Below are positions 9,039 through 17,156 of a stretch of 64,000 bases of DNA, piece after piece. Where the stretch lies: the NCBI RefSeq assembly GCF_030546745.1, contig NZ_JAUOPD010000012.1, positions 1 through 64,000 of the forward strand. The letters are read 5' to 3'. Made by a program: the position numbers and the translations under genes. Origin of the DNA: Thalassotalea sp. 1_MG-2023 (GTDB lineage: Bacteria; Pseudomonadota; Gammaproteobacteria; Enterobacterales; Alteromonadaceae). The notes beneath the pieces are model-generated. The model did no database searches and was not told where the DNA came from. It saw only the letters and a program-made list of their open reading frames with translations. Numbering within the stretch: the first letter of the stretch is position 1; each line of letters starts with the position of its first letter.

Positions 9039-10643
9039 ATGCAATTGAAATCATTATTTAAAGTCAGTGCGGTTGCTTGTGCATTAGCATTAGTAGGTTG
9101 TGGCGGCGATATCGAAATAACCCCAACAGTAAATGATAACAGTACAACAACAGATAACAGTGTGAACAACTCGAATAACACTGATAACGGTGGACAGCAA
9201 GATGTTGTTGAATGTGCAAGTTACGAATCTGACGCTGGGACTGTTGAAGGAACGTTTGATGGAAAAGATTGTTTATACAACGATTCATTTGCAAGTAAAA
9301 ATATTTCAATAACAGCAAACATCACTTTTGATGAATTACCAGATGGTGGTGTTCATGTATTTGAAGATGCGCTTTTAATTGGTAAAGATGGCCGCACAAG
9401 TGAAGGTTTTGTCGTACCAACTAATGGCCCAACGATGACAGTTAAGCCGGGTGCTACTTTAGCGTTTAAATCAGGCGAAGCGATTGTGCGAATTGCACGT
9501 GGTGCAAAAATTCAAGCAGTAGGTACAGCAGAAAAACCTATCACATTTACTTCTGCTTTTGCTTATGATCGTCATGATCTTGAAGGTAAAGGTCCTGAGT
9601 TTTCTGATTGGGGTGGTATTTTAATTAATGGTAATGGTATAACAAATCATTGTACTAATGCACAACGTGCTGCAGATACTTGTAGTCAAGAGTTTGAAGG
9701 TGTTACTACCTTCTTTGGTGGTAACGATAATACAGATGGAAGTGGTAACATCAAATTTGCTAAAATTTGGTATGCAGGCTCTGGCCCTAAGGTGGGTGGT
9801 GAACCTGGTGAAGATTTAAACTCCTTGACACTAAATGCTGTAGGCTCCGGCTCTTCATTTGATTATATACATATTCATCAAGGTTACGATGATGGCATCG
9901 AATTCTTTGGTGGCGCTGCTAATATCAAACACATTGTTGTAACTGATACACAGGATGATGCGATTGATATTGATGCAGGTTGGCAAGGTAACGCTCAGTT
10001 TTTATATATCGAACATGGAACAGTGACAACGCGTAACGGCGCTACTGCATTTATGGGTAATAATGGCTTTGAAACTGATGGCGAGCAGAACGGTGGTGCA
10101 GATTATAGTGAAGCGCCAGCGTCATTTCCAACAATTGCTAACGTTACTGTTGTAACGACAGATGGTTCATCGGTACGCGATGAAAAACTATCACAAGCTA
10201 TTAAGTTTGATGATGCAATTAAATCTAATTACTACAACGCGTTATTTGTTAAGCGTGAAAATCCAAATGGTTCAGAGTGTATAGAATTTACCACTGATGG
10301 ACTTAAGAATTCTGCTGAAATCATGTTCAATAACTCTGTAATGGCTTGTGCAAGTGAATTTAAAGACGCAACACAAATGCCAGCAGGTAAGACTGTAGAA
10401 GCTTGGTATGAAAACGACGGCTCTAATATCCGTGTTGCAGCTGATGCAGACGTTCTTTCAGAAAGCGGCTTTGCGACCAACACCAGTTCTACTGCAATCA
10501 CCATTGATGCAAATGACCTATCAGGATTAGATTCAAGCTTTTTCGATACTGTAAATTACATCGGTGCTGTTTCAGATCAAGATACTAGCTCAGTTTGGTA
10601 CAAGTGGGTAGAGACTGCAGTGGCAGCAGCTAAAGCAGACTAA
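9039..10643 (+). CDS. Outer-membrane-type lipoprotein with repetitive beta-helix-like body
   Basis: A 534-aa lipoprotein: the signal peptide MQLKSLFKVSAVACALALVGC ends in the lipobox LVGC, giving lipid-modified Cys21, then a low-complexity Thr/Asn/Ser linker to about 50. The body has the pattern seen in marine Bacteroidetes and gammaproteobacterial surface proteins beside TonB receptors: WGGILINGNG, GSSFDYIHIHQGYDDGIEFF and DDAIDIDAGWQG, suggesting a right-handed parallel beta-helix; four paired Cys (NHCTNAQRAADTC and others) may form disulphides. No catalytic motif is recognised. The ATG at 9039 is chosen over an upstream ATG at 8967 (inside the stem-loop) because it gives the lipobox and has GGAG at 9027-9030. 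It is probably the surface partner of the receptor 83 bp downstream. Confidence 0.8.
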   Translation: MQLKSLFKVSAVACALALVGCGGDIEITPTVNDNSTTTDNSVNNSNNTDNGGQQDVVECASYESDAGTVEGTFDGKDCLYNDSFASKNISITANITFDELPDGGVHVFEDALLIGKDGRTSEGFVVPTNGPTMTVKPGATLAFKSGEAIVRIARGAKIQAVGTAEKPITFTSAFAYDRHDLEGKGPEFSDWGGILINGNGITNHCTNAQRAADTCSQEFEGVTTFFGGNDNTDGSGNIKFAKIWYAGSGPKVGGEPGEDLNSLTLNAVGSGSSFDYIHIHQGYDDGIEFFGGAANIKHIVVTDTQDDAIDIDAGWQGNAQFLYIEHGTVTTRNGATAFMGNNGFETDGEQNGGADYSEAPASFPTIANVTVVTTDGSSVRDEKLSQAIKFDDAIKSNYYNALFVKRENPNGSECIEFTTDGLKNSAEIMFNNSVMACASEFKDATQMPAGKTVEAWYENDGSNIRVAADADVLSESGFATNTSSTAITIDANDLSGLDSSFFDTVNYIGAVSDQDTSSVWYKWVETAVAAAKAD

Positions 10644-10666
10644 TTTCCACCTAAAATCCAAATCAA

Positions 10667-10700
10667 GAAGGCGCCGTTAAAACTCTCTTGGCGCCTTTTT
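10667..10700 (+). terminator. Intergenic hairpin with short T-tract (terminator or attenuator)
   Basis: Perfect 8-bp stem AAGGCGCC/GGCGCCTT (10668-10675, 10690-10697) ending in five T residues. It lies inside the lipoprotein-receptor gap with only 26 bp left before the receptor ATG and no obvious second promoter, so partial read-through setting a lipoprotein:receptor ratio is plausible. Confidence 0.75.
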
Positions 10701-10726
10701 ATTGAACACTGAATTAGGAAACTAAC

Positions 10727-13408
10727 ATGACAAATCATTACAAACTCCAAAAGCTAGCTGTTGCAGTCGGTTTGGGTTTGTTCAGCGTTACTGGTTATGC
10801 ACTTGCCCCTGAAGAAGAACAGGTAATGGAAGAGGTTGTAGCAAAAGCAACCAGACTGCAAGGAAGTGCTGCATCAGTTATTGCTGAACGTAAAAATCAA
10901 GCATTTGTTGCTGATATTCTAGGCTCAGAACAAATGTCGCGTACGGGTGATAGTGATGCTGCTTCTGCATTACGACGAGTAACTGGATTGACGTTGGTGG
11001 ATGGAAAGTTTATCTATGTTCGTGGTTTAGGTGAGCGTTATTCAAGCGCACGCTTAAATGGTGCCACCATCCCAAGTCCAGATCTTACACGTAACGTTGT
11101 ACCTCTTGATATTATCCCCTCAAGCATTATTGAAAGCATGGCGGTGCAAAAAGCATTTTCAGCCAACATGCCTGCCGCGTTTGGTGGTGGTTCAATTGAT
11201 ATTCGAACTAAATCGGTACCGAGTCAATTTACCTCTAGTATTGAGGTAGGTATTGGTTATGACTCAAGTGCGGATGACGGATTTACTTATGAGCGACCTA
11301 GCGGAAATATTCCTAAAAAGCTCGAAGATGCCATTGTACAATATCGCGGTAACTTTAGTATTGACAATATTATAAAACGAGATGGTATTACGGCATCAGA
11401 AACTCAAACAGTCTCTGAAATAGCTGTTGCTACTAATAATGAATTGTTAAAAGCATTACCAAGAGATTTAACAATAAAAGAACAATCTCTTGATCCTAAA
11501 TATGATATTAAAGCGCATATTGGTAATAGTATTGATGAAACATATTTTGGTGGAACTATCGGGTTTTTAGCCGCTTTTTCCTATGAAAGTCAATGGGATT
11601 CTGCAGATAAGTCTACGAATATTGTGAGCCAAAACCTTACTGATAACTGTTCAACTTCACTGGGCACGGCAGAAGACATTGCAGCAAGTTGTTATACCAC
11701 TATCAAAAACTCAAGTGTAACTACTGAGACTGAGCGCTACAATGGTGTATTAAATTTTGGTTATAAATTAAACAATCATTCGATTTCATTTAATAACTTA
11801 TATTTAGTTGATAATGAAGATGAAGTTGAAGTGGGTGAAATACAAAGCCCAGGCGGTAGTAACATTTATACGATTGTTAATGATGGTCGTGCCGATAGAC
11901 TTCATCAATTTAAATATGAAGAACGTACATTATTGGTTAATCAAGTAATAGGTCAACATACTTTTGTTGATTATTGGGGGATTGGCGCTGACTGGCAGTA
12001 TACAGAATCGGAAGCAAATACAGAAATACCATTAGATGCAAGCTATCGTTTTATTGATAGATTTGAAGATGGTGTTTATGCTAGTTCTAGTATTACCGGA
12101 GATGATAACCGAGCAGTATATAACTACACAGACATGGAAGATCATGTGAAGTCATATGGTGGTAACATCACCCTACCGATTTATAATGAAGGTTATGAAC
12201 TAGAGTTAAAAGCGGGTTATGATTTCTCAGATCGTGGCCGTTTCTATACAACATCGAGTTATACAGTCGATAATGACTCTGGTTCAAGTATAACGATTAA
12301 CGACGGCTCTCATTCACCGTTAAATAATGCCAATTATTTAACGGATGCGTTTATTGAAGAACAACGTATATTAGTTGATTTTAATGAGCCTTCTGCACCT
12401 GATGCTGATGATTATCTAGCAGCTCAAAAAATTGATGCTGTCTATGGTTCATTTGATTTTATATACGGTGATCTACGCTTTAGCGGTGGTGTTAGATATG
12501 AAGAGTTTAAGCAAACCTCAATTGGTACATCAAGCTTAATTTTTGGCAAGAAAGAACTTGATATTTATTATGCGCCAGAAAAAATTGAAGCGGGTAGTAT
12601 CAATGATGATGACCTATATCCATCACTGGCTTTCACTTATTCAGGTAGTGAACGTTATCAAATACGTGCAAGTTATGGTGAAACGGTCGTACGTCCTGAT
12701 TTACGAGAAGTAGTGCCAGTTGCTTATTTTGATCCTCTGACAGATTTTCGTACTTTTGGCCGCGTAAGTCTGCAAAGTAGCCCAATGAAGAATTATGATC
12801 TTCGTTATGAATACTACGCTGATAATGGTGATAACTTTACTGTGGCAGCGTTTTATAAAGATATTTCTTCGCCGATTGAAAAAGTTCTAACAGCGAATGA
12901 TGCATCTTACAATGCAACATTTGTTAACGGTGAAATAGCTGAAGTAACAGGTGTTGAAGTTGAATGGATGCATGATCTAACGTATTTAGCCGATGGTTTT
13001 TTCACCTCAGGTAATATCACCTTAAGTGATTCTGAAGTGAGTATTGATCCAGCCTTGGCTGGGAATTTAACCAATCCGACGAAGCGTATGACAGGGCATT
13101 CAGAATATGTGGTTAATTTTCAATTAAACTACGATTCAGCAAATGGTAATCATTCAGGAGCTTTAGTTTACAATGTGTTTGGTGAGCGTATTGTGGCATC
13201 AGGTTTAGGTGGTAGTGAAGATGCCATGGAACAGCCATTTCATGCCGTAGATTTAGTTTACACTTATTATCCAGATTTTAACTCGAAAGTGAAACTGAAA
13301 GTAAAGAACTTACTAGATGAATCACAAGAGGTTACTCAATCAGATATTGCGGTAAGAGAAAAAGAAATAGGTACAAGTGTTAGTTTAAGTTACACCTACG
13401 AATTTTAA
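10727..13408 (+). CDS. TonB-dependent outer-membrane receptor paired with the lipoprotein
   Basis: Outer-membrane transporter of 893 aa. Signal peptide to about residue 27 (GYALA), TonB-box-like EEVVAKATR near 36-44, and a plug with SALRRVTGLTLV, FIYVRGLGERYSSARLNG and AFGGGSIDIRTKS. The barrel runs to a C-terminal YTYEF with the terminal aromatic residue. It differs clearly from the receptor at 3.9-6.6 kb, so this is no recent duplicate. It follows the lipoprotein gene by 83 bp, sharing its PhoB-box-like promoter through the intervening hairpin, and the TonB2 operon begins 3 kb downstream. A phosphate-related ligand (phosphate ester, nucleotide, phosphonate) is suggested only by the promoter elements. 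The terminator at 13435-13471 closes the unit. Confidence 0.92.
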   Translation: MTNHYKLQKLAVAVGLGLFSVTGYALAPEEEQVMEEVVAKATRLQGSAASVIAERKNQAFVADILGSEQMSRTGDSDAASALRRVTGLTLVDGKFIYVRGLGERYSSARLNGATIPSPDLTRNVVPLDIIPSSIIESMAVQKAFSANMPAAFGGGSIDIRTKSVPSQFTSSIEVGIGYDSSADDGFTYERPSGNIPKKLEDAIVQYRGNFSIDNIIKRDGITASETQTVSEIAVATNNELLKALPRDLTIKEQSLDPKYDIKAHIGNSIDETYFGGTIGFLAAFSYESQWDSADKSTNIVSQNLTDNCSTSLGTAEDIAASCYTTIKNSSVTTETERYNGVLNFGYKLNNHSISFNNLYLVDNEDEVEVGEIQSPGGSNIYTIVNDGRADRLHQFKYEERTLLVNQVIGQHTFVDYWGIGADWQYTESEANTEIPLDASYRFIDRFEDGVYASSSITGDDNRAVYNYTDMEDHVKSYGGNITLPIYNEGYELELKAGYDFSDRGRFYTTSSYTVDNDSGSSITINDGSHSPLNNANYLTDAFIEEQRILVDFNEPSAPDADDYLAAQKIDAVYGSFDFIYGDLRFSGGVRYEEFKQTSIGTSSLIFGKKELDIYYAPEKIEAGSINDDDLYPSLAFTYSGSERYQIRASYGETVVRPDLREVVPVAYFDPLTDFRTFGRVSLQSSPMKNYDLRYEYYADNGDNFTVAAFYKDISSPIEKVLTANDASYNATFVNGEIAEVTGVEVEWMHDLTYLADGFFTSGNITLSDSEVSIDPALAGNLTNPTKRMTGHSEYVVNFQLNYDSANGNHSGALVYNVFGERIVASGLGGSEDAMEQPFHAVDLVYTYYPDFNSKVKLKVKNLLDESQEVTQSDIAVREKEIGTSVSLSYTYEF

Positions 13409-13434
13409 TTCTTTGTCGTAAACTAACATATGCT

Positions 13435-13471
13435 AAAAAAGCTCTTTACTGAAAAGTAAGGGGCTTTTTTT
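13435..13471 (+). terminator. Rho-independent terminator of the receptor gene
   Basis: A long stem AAAAAAGCTCTTTACT paired with AGTAAGGGGCTTTTTT (two G-U pairs) around GAAA, ending in a seven-T tract. Confidence 0.88.
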
Positions 13472-13484
13472 ATGGTGGAAGGTG

Positions 13485-13856
13485 TTAAATGAGTATGAAA
13501 AACATACCAAGGTAAACAGTAGAAAACAAAGAGATGATAACGGTACGGTGGGGAATTGCGTGTAAACACAAACTAGGCATTTGTCGAAATTGTTGCCACG
13601 AAGGTATAAAGAGCACCGTATATCGTTCGAAAGACAGATACTTGTTTTTTAGGTTTGTTAACAATACTTTGATACTTGCATAATATGCAATGACAAAAGT
13701 AGATGCACCAAGCACTTCTATAAGAGCTATTAGCTCCATACCTATCATTAACTCGGGTCCTGCAATAAGTAACACAATCAAAAAAGCCAAAGCCTTCCAA
13801 ATGCCTTTACTTACGACTAAACGAGCCGAGCTAACAAAAGATCGTAATGTGTTCAT
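13485..13856 (-). CDS. Small inner-membrane protein, unknown function
   Basis: A 123-aa protein not recognised as a family member. It shows hydrophobic segments at about 20-42 (WKALAFLIVLLIAGPELMIG), about 45-66 and 105-123, so three membrane helices are likely, with a basic stretch between the second and third. It begins 12 bp after the stop codon of the sulfotransferase gene on the same strand, so the two are almost certainly cotranscribed. Its function may relate to the sulfated product, but nothing in the protein shows this. Confidence 0.6.
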   Translation of the reverse strand: MNTLRSFVSSARLVVSKGIWKALAFLIVLLIAGPELMIGMELIALIEVLGASTFVIAYYASIKVLLTNLKNKYLSFERYTVLFIPSWQQFRQMPSLCLHAIPHRTVIISLFSTVYLGMFFILI

Positions 13857-13868
13857 GGTTTTTCCTTG

Positions 13869-14510
13869 TTAACGTGAATAAGGTAGGGCTGTTGCTTTAC
13901 CCTTTCTTGTTGATGCCACTTTATTGGGGTGTTCTATATCTTTCCAGGCAGTTACTTTACCGCCTTTGTTTAAATGTTCAAAATGGGTTGAGTCAGTTTT
14001 AATGGATAAAAACTTGCTCAACTCTTCTACCGCGTTGCTTTGATGAATATTAATGCACAGTAACTTGCTTGGTTGCTGATTAAAATAATGTAAAACAGCT
14101 TGTTGATGTTTTACATATGCACACGATAAAAAACCATCATCACTGATGTTATCAAAGGTAAATGGTGAGAATATTTGTTGATAACAGCGTTTAATAATAG
14201 GGTTAAAGCCGCCATCTGTGCGAGTTACATTTTTATACATGCGTTGTAGTAGCTGCTTTACTGATGGTATCCAGTTAGATAGTTCACGCTCAAGCAAAAT
14301 AAATTTACTGTTTGGATACGCATTATCAAGTGCTTGGTAATCAGCAAACATTGGTGTGTCAGCTAACACTGTAGCGAGCTCAAAAGCTTTATCTGTGTAG
14401 GCGGTGTGAGCAACATGAAATCCAAAGTCTAAACATTTTTTACAGATACTTGTGGTCCCTGTACGGGGTAAACCGATGATAAACACTTTATTAACTGCGG
14501 GAATGCTCAA
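13869..14510 (-). CDS. Sulfotransferase family protein
   Basis: A 213-aa cytoplasmic protein. The N-terminus VFIIGLPRTGTTS (8-20) is the P-loop-like 5'-phosphosulfate binding motif of PAPS-dependent sulfotransferases, and SKFILLERELSNWIPSV near 68-84 matches the 3'-phosphate-binding R-x-x-x-x-W/S region of the PF17784 type. The family transfers sulfate from PAPS to hydroxyl or amino groups of carbohydrates, lipids or small molecules; the acceptor is not evident. It is the first gene of a two-gene unit with the small membrane protein. No sulfatase, PAPS synthesis gene or polysaccharide cluster is in view. Confidence 0.75.
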   Translation of the reverse strand: MSIPAVNKVFIIGLPRTGTTSICKKCLDFGFHVAHTAYTDKAFELATVLADTPMFADYQALDNAYPNSKFILLERELSNWIPSVKQLLQRMYKNVTRTDGGFNPIIKRCYQQIFSPFTFDNISDDGFLSCAYVKHQQAVLHYFNQQPSKLLCINIHQSNAVEELSKFLSIKTDSTHFEHLNKGGKVTAWKDIEHPNKVASTRKGKATALPYSR

Positions 14511-14643
14511 CGTTGTTATACCTACTTATATTTTCGTGTTATCAATGAGAAGTGGCATTCACACGAATAAATGTGAATGCCATACATAATATTCCACAGC
14601 TCCTTGTGAATCACAGATTATAAACGTTTAATTGTTGATACTG

Positions 14644-15972
14644 CTACTCATTAAGGTAACGTTTTTTATAAAAGGTAAACCCAGTAATGATAGCAATGAG
14701 TATCGTGGTCATGATTGCGGTGAATACCCATGGCCCAAAGTTAGCAATGGTAGGAATTGCCAAAGCAGTGACAATGCCGCCACCAACAATGGGTTCGTAT
14801 AACGGCTGTTTATAACTAAAAGGTCTGATATGTTTATCTGGCGAAGTAGTCGCTTGCTTTAACATTAATAAACCCACTGCGGTAGTCCCCATTGACTGGC
14901 CAACCTCGCCAATGCCTCGTATTTTCCAGTCTTGGTTAAAAAACCAGTTACCAAAGATAAAATATATCGCTGCACTATAAACAACACCTACAGCCCCTAG
15001 CAGTAAAATGCTCTGCCAATATTCAGCAAGTACTGATAAGTTTAATGCACCTAAGGCGGCAATAATGAGAAGATCAAGCGACAGGTTGGATAATAAATTG
15101 ATTTGATAATTACTAATAAGGTTACCCGCACCAAACTTGTTTAACATGACTTGAATCAATAAGCCTATCAGCATCGCGACGGGAAATAGCGGCATATATT
15201 TAAAAATTGAAATCGATGCTTCAGGGAATAGTTGTTCTTCAGTAACTTGTAAGCCAGTTAAAATTAACCAAGCAAGCATGATCACTGTACCTAAAATGGC
15301 AAACTGTAATCCAAATGGTCTATCTTTCACTTCTCGGTTGTTATCGTCATCAGTCATTTCAAGCTCTTGCTCTGAATCACCTGTTTTGTTTGACATGATA
15401 GTACCTAAGGTAATTGCACTAATTAGTCCGATTGTGGCAATACCTAAACCTAAATCTATCCCTTTAGCGAAATCAAGCCCCTCAAAAGTTGATTGCAAGC
15501 CAGCTACAGTACCGTGTCCGCCTTGAAAGCCTACCGCAATCAATGCTCCGGCAAACGCTTTGGTATCAAATAAAGGGGCTAAAATGAGTAGCGTTGTGAT
15601 CATTCCCACCACGTATTGACCAATCGCGATGGTATAGCCAAAACTAAGATTGGGTAAACTTTGATTAATTGATTGTTTTATTGTTGGGATTTTTTTACCC
15701 AAGAATAGCCCCGCAAATACGACAACAATTAAGTATCCGGGTAACTCCTTCCATATATTAACAATGTCATCATCAATCCAAAGGCTTTGTTCTTTAATCG
15801 AAATGTCTATGAACTGACCCAGTAATTGTGGGCCTAAAAGCAAGGCGAGCACTCCAGCTATTAACGAAGAAGGAATAATTAACCCTTTGAACAATGTGTG
15901 TTTTATCGTGTTTCCAAGCACTAAGAAAAATGCCAATAATAATATTGATTTAAAAAATACAGCTAATTCCAT
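14644..15972 (-). CDS. gltS: Sodium/glutamate symporter, GltS family
   Basis: An integral inner-membrane transporter of 442 aa, close to the usual GltS length of about 400 plus a hydrophilic loop at 200-222 (acidic, TGDSEQELEMTDDD). It shows two inverted five-helix halves; the re-entrant loop signatures are FQGGHGTVAGL near 148-158 and GEVGQSMGTTAVGLLML near 359-375, both characteristic of the family. It imports L-glutamate with sodium (family knowledge), fitting a marine sodium economy. Monocistronic on the minus strand. The upstream 396 bp to the TonB2 operon start hold the divergent promoters. Substrate could be another amino or dicarboxylic acid. Confidence 0.88.
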   Translation of the reverse strand: MELAVFFKSILLLAFFLVLGNTIKHTLFKGLIIPSSLIAGVLALLLGPQLLGQFIDISIKEQSLWIDDDIVNIWKELPGYLIVVVFAGLFLGKKIPTIKQSINQSLPNLSFGYTIAIGQYVVGMITTLLILAPLFDTKAFAGALIAVGFQGGHGTVAGLQSTFEGLDFAKGIDLGLGIATIGLISAITLGTIMSNKTGDSEQELEMTDDDNNREVKDRPFGLQFAILGTVIMLAWLILTGLQVTEEQLFPEASISIFKYMPLFPVAMLIGLLIQVMLNKFGAGNLISNYQINLLSNLSLDLLIIAALGALNLSVLAEYWQSILLLGAVGVVYSAAIYFIFGNWFFNQDWKIRGIGEVGQSMGTTAVGLLMLKQATTSPDKHIRPFSYKQPLYEPIVGGGIVTALAIPTIANFGPWVFTAIMTTILIAIITGFTFYKKRYLNE

Positions 15973-16216
15973 AACCTTGTGAATCCTTATCGATGATAGA
16001 CCAATAAATTATCTTCAATATGCAATAACTGCTCCATGAGTATTTACTTCTAACTTATTGATTTTAAAGTTGTATTTTTATTTCTTTATGTTGGTGAGTA
16101 ACTTTTACTAAGGAGGGTGAATTTTTTACTTGGTAAGTCTTTGAAAAGGTACGGTGTTCACTATTGAGTTTTGTAGAATAGATAAGTTATTGATGTATAT
16201 AATTCATTGTAAAAAA

Positions 16217-16273
16217 ATTGTCATTTATTTGTCATTTAATAAAGTTGCAATATTCCTGAAACCTTACTGTCAT
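16217..16273 (+). promoter_or_regulatory. PhoB-box-like direct repeats upstream of the TonB2 operon
   Basis: ATTGTCATTTA (16217-16227) is followed at once by TTTGTCATTTA (16228-16238): two 11-bp units, 10 of 11 identical, with TGTCA at 16219 and 16230. CAATAT at 16248-16253 lies about 10 bp beyond the box as a candidate -10. A further CTGTCAT half-site is at 16267-16273. The remainder of the 396-bp gap shows nothing recognisable. Confidence 0.6.
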
Positions 16274-16368
16274 AATTAATTATTACACTTTGCTTCATTA
16301 TTTACTTGGATAAACGTTTCGTTTTTCCAGCTGCTGTTAAGCAGTTTACACATAATGAAGGTTTAATT

Positions 16369-17145
16369 ATGAAAATGTTCAAGTTGGCACCGGCAGGTAT
16401 GTTTTTGGGTGCCATTTCCTTGTCCTTACCAAGCGTAGCTGTTCAACAAACAGATGTGAAAGATGTTGTTGAAGCCGGTAAGAAAATAACCACTTCTGCA
16501 AATAAGTCACAAAAACGTGTTGATCGTATTAATGAGCAAATTCAAACCAAACTTCAACAATTTAAAGCCTTAAATAAAGAAATAGACGGTTTAAATGTTT
16601 ATAACCAGCAAATGCAAACGCAGGTTGAAAATCAACAAACTGAACTAGCACAACTAGCCGTTTCAATGGAACAAGTCAGTGTTATTGAGCGCCAAGTTTC
16701 ACCGTTAATGGCACGTATGATCGAATCGTTAGCGTTATTTGTATCGCTAGATGTGCCATTTTTACCTGAAGAACGCAATAACCGTATTGAAGCATTACAG
16801 CGAACTTTAACACGAGCTGATGTATCTGTTTCTGAAAAGTTTAGACAGGTACTAGAAGCGTATCAGGTTGAGGTTGATTACGGCCGAACAATTGAAGCTT
16901 ATACAGGATTACAAAATGTAGCGGGTGAAGAGCGTGATGTAGATTTTTTACGTATTGGTCGAGTAAGTCTTGTATATCGAACACGTGATGGACAACACAT
17001 GGGAATGTGGGATCAGCAAAGTGAAAGCTGGCAGCCCTTGGCGGCTAATTACCGCACTGATATTAACAAAGCCTTACGCATTGCACGCAAACAGCTAGCA
17101 CCTGATTTAATTGTTGCGCCTGTTGTTCAAACATCTGCTGAGTAA
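16369..17145 (+). CDS. DUF3450 periplasmic coiled-coil protein, TonB2 operon
   Basis: A 258-aa exported protein: signal peptide to about residue 25 (LPSVAVQ), a heptad-rich coiled coil at about 38-105, then a globular end with SVSEKFRQVLEAYQ near 152-165 and LRIGRVSLVYRTRDG at 194-208. This is the DUF3450 family, regularly first in ttpC-exbB-exbD-tonB operons of marine gammaproteobacteria. The ATG at 16369 is preferred over 16306 because the signal peptide begins there and GAAGG precedes it. The downstream ttpC ATG is 11 bp after its stop. It probably acts with TtpC in the periplasm to connect the proton channel to TonB or the cell wall (inference). Confidence 0.85.
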   Translation: MKMFKLAPAGMFLGAISLSLPSVAVQQTDVKDVVEAGKKITTSANKSQKRVDRINEQIQTKLQQFKALNKEIDGLNVYNQQMQTQVENQQTELAQLAVSMEQVSVIERQVSPLMARMIESLALFVSLDVPFLPEERNNRIEALQRTLTRADVSVSEKFRQVLEAYQVEVDYGRTIEAYTGLQNVAGEERDVDFLRIGRVSLVYRTRDGQHMGMWDQQSESWQPLAANYRTDINKALRIARKQLAPDLIVAPVVQTSAE

Positions 17146-17156
17146 AGAGAAAAACA

